A program made the position numbers and the translations under genes. The notes under the pieces were generated by a model, which searched no databases, was not told the DNA's origin, and saw only the letters and a list, made by a program, of their open reading frames with translations. A stretch of 64,000 nucleotides of DNA, taken from NCBI GenBank assembly GCA_937873515.1, contig CALMYB010000013.1, positions 124,001-188,000 of the forward strand, in the 5' to 3' direction. Positions within the stretch are counted from its first letter, which is position 1. Each line of letters opens with the position of its first letter. Positions 59,945-64,000 of this stretch are shown here, piece by piece. Source of the DNA: an uncultured Acidobacteriota bacterium. Its GTDB lineage: Bacteria > Acidobacteriota > Blastocatellia > Pyrinomonadales > Pyrinomonadaceae.

Positions 59945-60262
59945 ATGCCCGACTTTCCTGAAAGAGCCGACGACGCAGAGGTTTTATCCGAGACCGTCTC
60001 AAAGCTCGAAAAGCCGAAGCTCTACAAGGTGCTTCTGCACAATGACGACTTCACGACGATGGACTTCGTCGTCTTTATCTTGTCCCACGTATTTGCTCGT
60101 TCAGAGGCCGAGTCGATCACAATAATGCTGAAGGTCCACAACGAGGGCGTCGGGGTCGCCGGCATCTATCCGTACGAGATCGCGACAATGAAGGCCGACA
60201 AGACCACGAACCTTGCCCGCTCGAGAGAATTTCCTTTGCTCTGTACGATCGAAGAAGAATGA
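59945..60262 (+). CDS. clpS: ATP-dependent Clp protease adaptor ClpS
   Basis: 105 residues. The core KLYKVLLHNDDFTTMDFVVFILSHVFARSEAESITIMLKVHNEGVGVAGIYPYEIATMKADKTTNLARSREFPLLCTIEE contains the N-degron pocket residues N-D-D and the conserved HxxG(V/R)-type region. ClpS delivers N-end-rule substrates to ClpAP. clpA is not adjacent, whereas clpS and clpA are often neighbours. The ATG at 59945 has no strong ribosome binding site. Upstream is a 210-bp gap shared with the divergent sigma-54 regulator. Confidence 0.95.
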   Translation: MPDFPERADDAEVLSETVSKLEKPKLYKVLLHNDDFTTMDFVVFILSHVFARSEAESITIMLKVHNEGVGVAGIYPYEIATMKADKTTNLARSREFPLLCTIEEE

Positions 60263-60400
60263 GCTTTGCAACTTGCCCGACAACCGAGAGCGGTCAGCCG
60301 GCATCAATGCGATTTTGGATGATCTTGGAAACCTTTTCCGGTCTATTTTCGTGAACCTGTCCGTGCCCCGGCCTTCAGTTGCCGGCCGACAACAATTTAT

Positions 60401-63400
60401 ATGAGTTCTTCCGAACCAGCCCCCGACCGTCCCTCGGTCTTTTTTGACGAAAAGGGCCGCCGCCGAAAGGTTTTCGGCATTATCGGCATTCCGATCGCAA
60501 TAGTATCGACCGTTCTTTTTGCGTTCTTTGTTGTCAGCGTCCTTGTAAATCCATTCCTTCCGCAAATAAAGCTAAAACCGCTCAGCGTCCTGCCCGAACG
60601 CCAGGATACGGCCCTTGCGATCCCGGACAAGCCTGCCGCTCCGCGCGATCCCGTCCTGCGACGCGAGACCGAGAAGGTCAAGCAGGCGAAAAAAGACCGC
60701 CTCGAACGAAAACGAGAAAGAGCTGCGGCAAGGGAGATGGAAAAGGCGGCGCGGCCTGCTGCCGCTGCGGGTCCTGCCGTATCGGGCAAACCGCTTTCTG
60801 TCGGTTTTTACGTAAATTGGGACGATTCGAGCTTTGCGTCCTTGAAGCAGAACATCGATTCGCTCGATTGGGTCGTACCGGAATGGATACGCCTTTCCGG
60901 TGATGCGGATAACCCGCTCGCACTTGATATCGACGACAAAGCTCTCGACTTCATTCACAGCGAAAAGCCCGATATGCCGGTCTTGCCGCTGCTTCAGAAC
61001 TATAAGAACGAGCAGTGGAACACCGACCTTTTGCGCAAGACAATTGCGACCGAGGATTCGCGGCAAAAGTTGATCGCATCACTTCTCTCAACGATCGACC
61101 GATTCCATTTTGGCGGCATCACGGTGGATATCGAGGAGGTCCCAAAAGACCTTCAGCCGGCATTGTTCCTTTTTGTAAGCGAACTGCACACGGCATTTCA
61201 GGTAAAACATCTTGTGCTTGCGCAGACCGTGCCGTTTGATAATCCCGATTGGAATTATCGGTCGTATGCCGCGGTTACGGACTACGTGATGCTGATGGCC
61301 TATGATCAGCATTGGTCCACGGGCGAGGCCGGCCCGGTCGCGGGACAGGATTGGTTCGCAGACGGCCTAAAACGCAGAATGGCAGAGCTTCCACCTGAGA
61401 AGACTATCGTCTGCTTTGGCAACTACGGCTACAATTGGGGGCAAAAGGGCACAGAAGCGGAGACCGTCTCCGTACAGGAAGCCCTCCTTGCCGCAAAAGA
61501 TTCGCTCGACAGCCCGTCTGAAATAAAGTTCGACCCTGACTCAAAGAATCCGTACTTCACTTACACTGAGGACGACGGCGTCTTCCACAGCGTTTGGTTC
61601 CTTGATGCCGTAACGGCTTACAACGAGATAAAGGTCGCAAAACCCTACAATGTCGCCGGCCTCGCTCTTTGGCGGCTTGGCAGTGAAGACCCGTCGCTCT
61701 GGACCGTCTTCGGATCAAAAACTGAAGAACTTTCGCCGTCGAAGCTCGACGCGATAAAGTACGGCTACGACGTTACGTTCGAGGGAACGGGCGAGATATT
61801 GCAGGTAAAGGCAGAACCACAGGACGGTGCCCGCGACCTGAAGTTTGAAGCCGAAAACGGACTAATCTCCTCCGAAACCTACAAGCAAATACCTAGTTCT
61901 TACGTCATCCGACGCACCGGCGACAAACCCGGCGAGATCGCCCTCACGTTCGATGACGGCCCCGATCCTGTTTGGACCCCGAAGATACTTGATGTCCTAA
62001 AAAAGGAAGGCGTAAAGGCGACCTTTTTCATCGTCGGAGAGAACGGCGAAGAGAATCCGGAGATCCTTAAGCGAATTGTCGCCGAAGGGCATACGATCGG
62101 CAATCACTCGTTCACTCACGCAAATCTGGCCGAGGTGCCGAATCGCGTCGCCTTGCTCGAATTGAATACGACGCAGCGTTTGATCGAGTCGCTCACCGGC
62201 AGATCGACAAGGCTTTTCCGGGCTCCATATTTCGGCGACGCAGAACCGCGCACACCCGATGAAATGGAACCCACGGCCCGCGCGCAGGATCTCGGTTACA
62301 TTTCCGTCGGCCTACACCTTGACCCCGATGACTGGAAACTCGTCAATGACGACGGCACGCCACACACGGCCGAAGAGATCACGAACCAGGTCTTTGCCGC
62401 CGCCGCGATCAAGACACCCGAAGAACGCGGCTCCATCGTCCTGCTTCACGATGCAGGCGGCGACCGTTCGGCGACCGTTGCCGCACTTCCGGGAATCATC
62501 GAAGGGCTGCGTGCCAAAGGATACAAGTTCACCACCGTCGCCGACCTTGCAGGGCTTTCGGAAGACCAGGTAATGCCGCCTGTCCAACAAGATCAATCGG
62601 CGTATGCCAAAGCCGATTCGTATGTCTTCTATTCGATCGCCGTGGCAGCCTGGCTGATGAAATGGATATTCCTCATCGGCATCATTCTCGGCATCGGGCG
62701 AATGGTCATAATCGGAGTTCTGGCGTTCGCCCAATATCTGCGTTCCCGCCGACGCGAACACGAGAGGTTCGGAGCGGGCTACGAGCCATTCGTCTCCGTG
62801 ATAGTTCCTGCTTACAACGAGGAGAAGGTCGTTTGCCAAACGATATCGAGCCTTCTCGAATCGGACTATCCTTCGCTGGAGATCATCGTTGTTGACGACG
62901 GCTCGACGGACGGGACATTCAAGGTTGCGACCGACGCATTTCCTGACGAACCGCGTCTGCGGATCATCACAAAAGAGAATGGCGGCAAGGCGGCCGCCCT
63001 GAATCTTGGCTGGAGGCAGGCAAAAGGCGAGATCATCATTGCTCTCGACGCCGATACGTTGTTTACGTCGACGACCGTGTCCGAACTCGCCCATAGATTC
63101 AAAGATGAAAGGATCGGTGCTGTTGCAGGCAATGCAAAGGTCGGCAACCGGCTTAACCTTGTGACAAAATGGCAGGCCCTCGAATACGTTACCTCGCAGA
63201 ATTTCGATCGGCGTGCCTTCGCCTCGCTCAACTGCATAACGGTGGTTCCCGGTTCGGTCGGAGCCTGGCGGCGGAGGGCTTTGGAAGAGACCGGCGGGTT
63301 TTCTTCCGATACGCTGGCAGAAGACCAGGATCTGACGATCCAGGTGCGCAAACTCGGACTCCTGATCGGATACGAAGAGAACGCGATCGGATTTACCGAA

Positions 63401-63910
63401 GCGCCGGCCACGCTTCGCGAGCTCGCCAAGCAGCGTTTTCGATGGTCGTTCGGAACGCTTCAATGTATGTGGAAGCATAAGAACGCTCTCTTGAATCCGC
63501 GTTTTGGAACGCTCGGCTTCATCGCAATGCCGAACGTCTGGATCTTTCAGATCCTGTTCCCTCTGATCTCGCCGCTGATGGACCTAATGTTCATTTGGTC
63601 GCTTATTGCCGCCGTAATGAACCATTTCGAGCACCAGGAGGAATACGCCCATAGCTCGTCAAATCTCAACAACATTCTCTTCTATTACGCCCTCTTTCTT
63701 GCCGTGGATTGGCTCGGCGCGCTCGCAGCATTCTTGATGGAGAAAAGGGAGCAAAAGAAGCTGCTTTGGTGGCTTGCGGTACAGAGGTTCGGCTATCGGC
63801 AAGTGATGTACTGGGTGATGGTGAAGTCCGTTTATATGGCGATCAAGGGCGTGGTCGTCGGTTGGGGCAAACTCGAACGCAAAGCAACTGTCGAGGCCGC
63901 ATCACCGTAA
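60401..63910 (+). CDS. GH18-like + polysaccharide deacetylase + GT2 glycosyltransferase fusion
   Basis: 1169 residues. A cytoplasmic start and one membrane helix (about 27-50, IGIPIAIVSTVLFAFFVV) lead to a basic coiled segment. A GH18-like domain (about 125-445) has FHFGGITVDIEEVPKD, with the Asp and Glu of the DxE catalytic motif. A CE4/NodB deacetylase domain (about 500-690) has IALTFDDGPDPVWTPKIL and GNHSFTHANLAEVP (the metal HxxxH pair). A second membrane region (about 740-775) leads to a cytoplasmic GT2 domain (about 795-1030) with VIVPAYNEEKV, VVDDGSTDGTFKV, LDADTLF (DxD), EDQDLTIQ and QRFRWSFG, and further membrane helices to the C-terminus. It combines PgaB-like hydrolase/deacetylase and PgaC-like synthase in one chain, suggesting synthesis, trimming and deacetylation of an amino-sugar polymer. 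Confidence 0.92.
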   Translation: MSSSEPAPDRPSVFFDEKGRRRKVFGIIGIPIAIVSTVLFAFFVVSVLVNPFLPQIKLKPLSVLPERQDTALAIPDKPAAPRDPVLRRETEKVKQAKKDRLERKRERAAAREMEKAARPAAAAGPAVSGKPLSVGFYVNWDDSSFASLKQNIDSLDWVVPEWIRLSGDADNPLALDIDDKALDFIHSEKPDMPVLPLLQNYKNEQWNTDLLRKTIATEDSRQKLIASLLSTIDRFHFGGITVDIEEVPKDLQPALFLFVSELHTAFQVKHLVLAQTVPFDNPDWNYRSYAAVTDYVMLMAYDQHWSTGEAGPVAGQDWFADGLKRRMAELPPEKTIVCFGNYGYNWGQKGTEAETVSVQEALLAAKDSLDSPSEIKFDPDSKNPYFTYTEDDGVFHSVWFLDAVTAYNEIKVAKPYNVAGLALWRLGSEDPSLWTVFGSKTEELSPSKLDAIKYGYDVTFEGTGEILQVKAEPQDGARDLKFEAENGLISSETYKQIPSSYVIRRTGDKPGEIALTFDDGPDPVWTPKILDVLKKEGVKATFFIVGENGEENPEILKRIVAEGHTIGNHSFTHANLAEVPNRVALLELNTTQRLIESLTGRSTRLFRAPYFGDAEPRTPDEMEPTARAQDLGYISVGLHLDPDDWKLVNDDGTPHTAEEITNQVFAAAAIKTPEERGSIVLLHDAGGDRSATVAALPGIIEGLRAKGYKFTTVADLAGLSEDQVMPPVQQDQSAYAKADSYVFYSIAVAAWLMKWIFLIGIILGIGRMVIIGVLAFAQYLRSRRREHERFGAGYEPFVSVIVPAYNEEKVVCQTISSLLESDYPSLEIIVVDDGSTDGTFKVATDAFPDEPRLRIITKENGGKAAALNLGWRQAKGEIIIALDADTLFTSTTVSELAHRFKDERIGAVAGNAKVGNRLNLVTKWQALEYVTSQNFDRRAFASLNCITVVPGSVGAWRRRALEETGGFSSDTLAEDQDLTIQVRKLGLLIGYEENAIGFTEAPATLRELAKQRFRWSFGTLQCMWKHKNALLNPRFGTLGFIAMPNVWIFQILFPLISPLMDLMFIWSLIAAVMNHFEHQEEYAHSSSNLNNILFYYALFLAVDWLGALAAFLMEKREQKKLLWWLAVQRFGYRQVMYWVMVKSVYMAIKGVVVGWGKLERKATVEAASP

Positions 63911-64000
63911 ACCCCGAATGGAAAATAGGCAAAAGGAGCTCCTTCGGCGGCCGCCTGCACAAGAATCGCCCAGTTTTGACGACATTTTAGTGCTGCAAGT
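63911..64000. other. Right edge of the window
   Basis: The last 90 bases after the fusion gene show no start of a recognisable gene; GGAGCTCCTTC is a short palindrome. Confidence 0.5.

Noticed and set aside
62312..63478. 388-codon open frame antisense to the GH18-deacetylase-GT2 gene
   Set aside because: It is fully covered by a gene with intact catalytic motifs on the other strand and has no recognisable domain.
1..64000. Prophage, integron or insertion sequence
   Set aside because: No transposase, integrase or phage structural gene is visible; gene content and codon use look uniform and housekeeping.

Overview
The window reads as chromosomal DNA of a Gram-negative bacterium, most likely an Acidobacteriota of the class Blastocatellia (Pyrinomonadales-like). 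This is an inference. It rests on lipoproteins with Asn-Ala (NANAN) and Pro-Thr low-complexity spacers, moderately high GC, dense operons with ATGA-type overlaps, palindromic repeats in intergenic gaps, and the mix of sigma-54 regulators, SelB and M61/M48 peptidases. No phage, IS transposase, rRNA or CRISPR array was seen. Two tRNAs are present: Ser(GCT) and Leu(CAA).

Layout. 1-8.3 kb: a TetR-type tail, then a tripartite RND efflux operon (lipoprotein adaptor, inner-membrane pump, TolC-like channel) followed by a quinone oxidoreductase. A four-helix-bundle (IVP/S23) cassette with near-perfect inverted repeats sits between adaptor and pump. 8.5-12.6 kb: an M48 protease and a phosphate module (PhoU, DUF47, PiT) behind an 11-bp-periodic Pho-box-like array. 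12.7-19 kb: nadA, two overlapping exonuclease III paralogues, a DUF454 membrane protein, an aldehyde dehydrogenase divergent from an Lrp regulator, and a DMT exporter. 19-24.8 kb: a TPR protein, an alanyl-tRNA synthetase gene lacking the whole catalytic domain and carrying an in-frame palindromic insertion, a repeat-rich gap, DUF488 and a small conserved protein. 24.8-31.9 kb: transketolase, an FGGY kinase, DUF962, DHFR, DUF2071 and selB. 31.9-36.7 kb: a GAF/sigma-54 regulator, a TPR lipoprotein, a HIT protein and murA. 36.7-45 kb: a possible terminator-bearing small RNA, a DinB-like protein, a beta-propeller-like lipoprotein, an M61 peptidase, an MFS exporter and a large PDZ-containing histidine kinase. 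45.2-52.2 kb: an outer-membrane barrel protein, tRNA-Ser, DUF948/YtxH envelope proteins, lepA, a YedK/HMCES protein, tRNA-Leu and mreB. 52.3-64 kb: an FHA-GAF-cyclase, a cysteine desulfurase, a 1.3-kb repeat island, a TPR/sigma-54 regulator, clpS, and a 1169-residue GH18 + polysaccharide deacetylase + GT2 fusion.

The most notable points are four. First, the catalytic-domain-less AlaRS with its coding palindrome. Second, a dispersed element (about 23.5 and 55.6 kb) with three TGGGACA repeats, a T8 tract, a hairpin at the same place but with a different stem sequence, and an extended -10-like motif; it may encode a very small RNA. Third, the IVP cassette inside the efflux operon. Fourth, the candidate terminator-bearing RNA upstream of murA.
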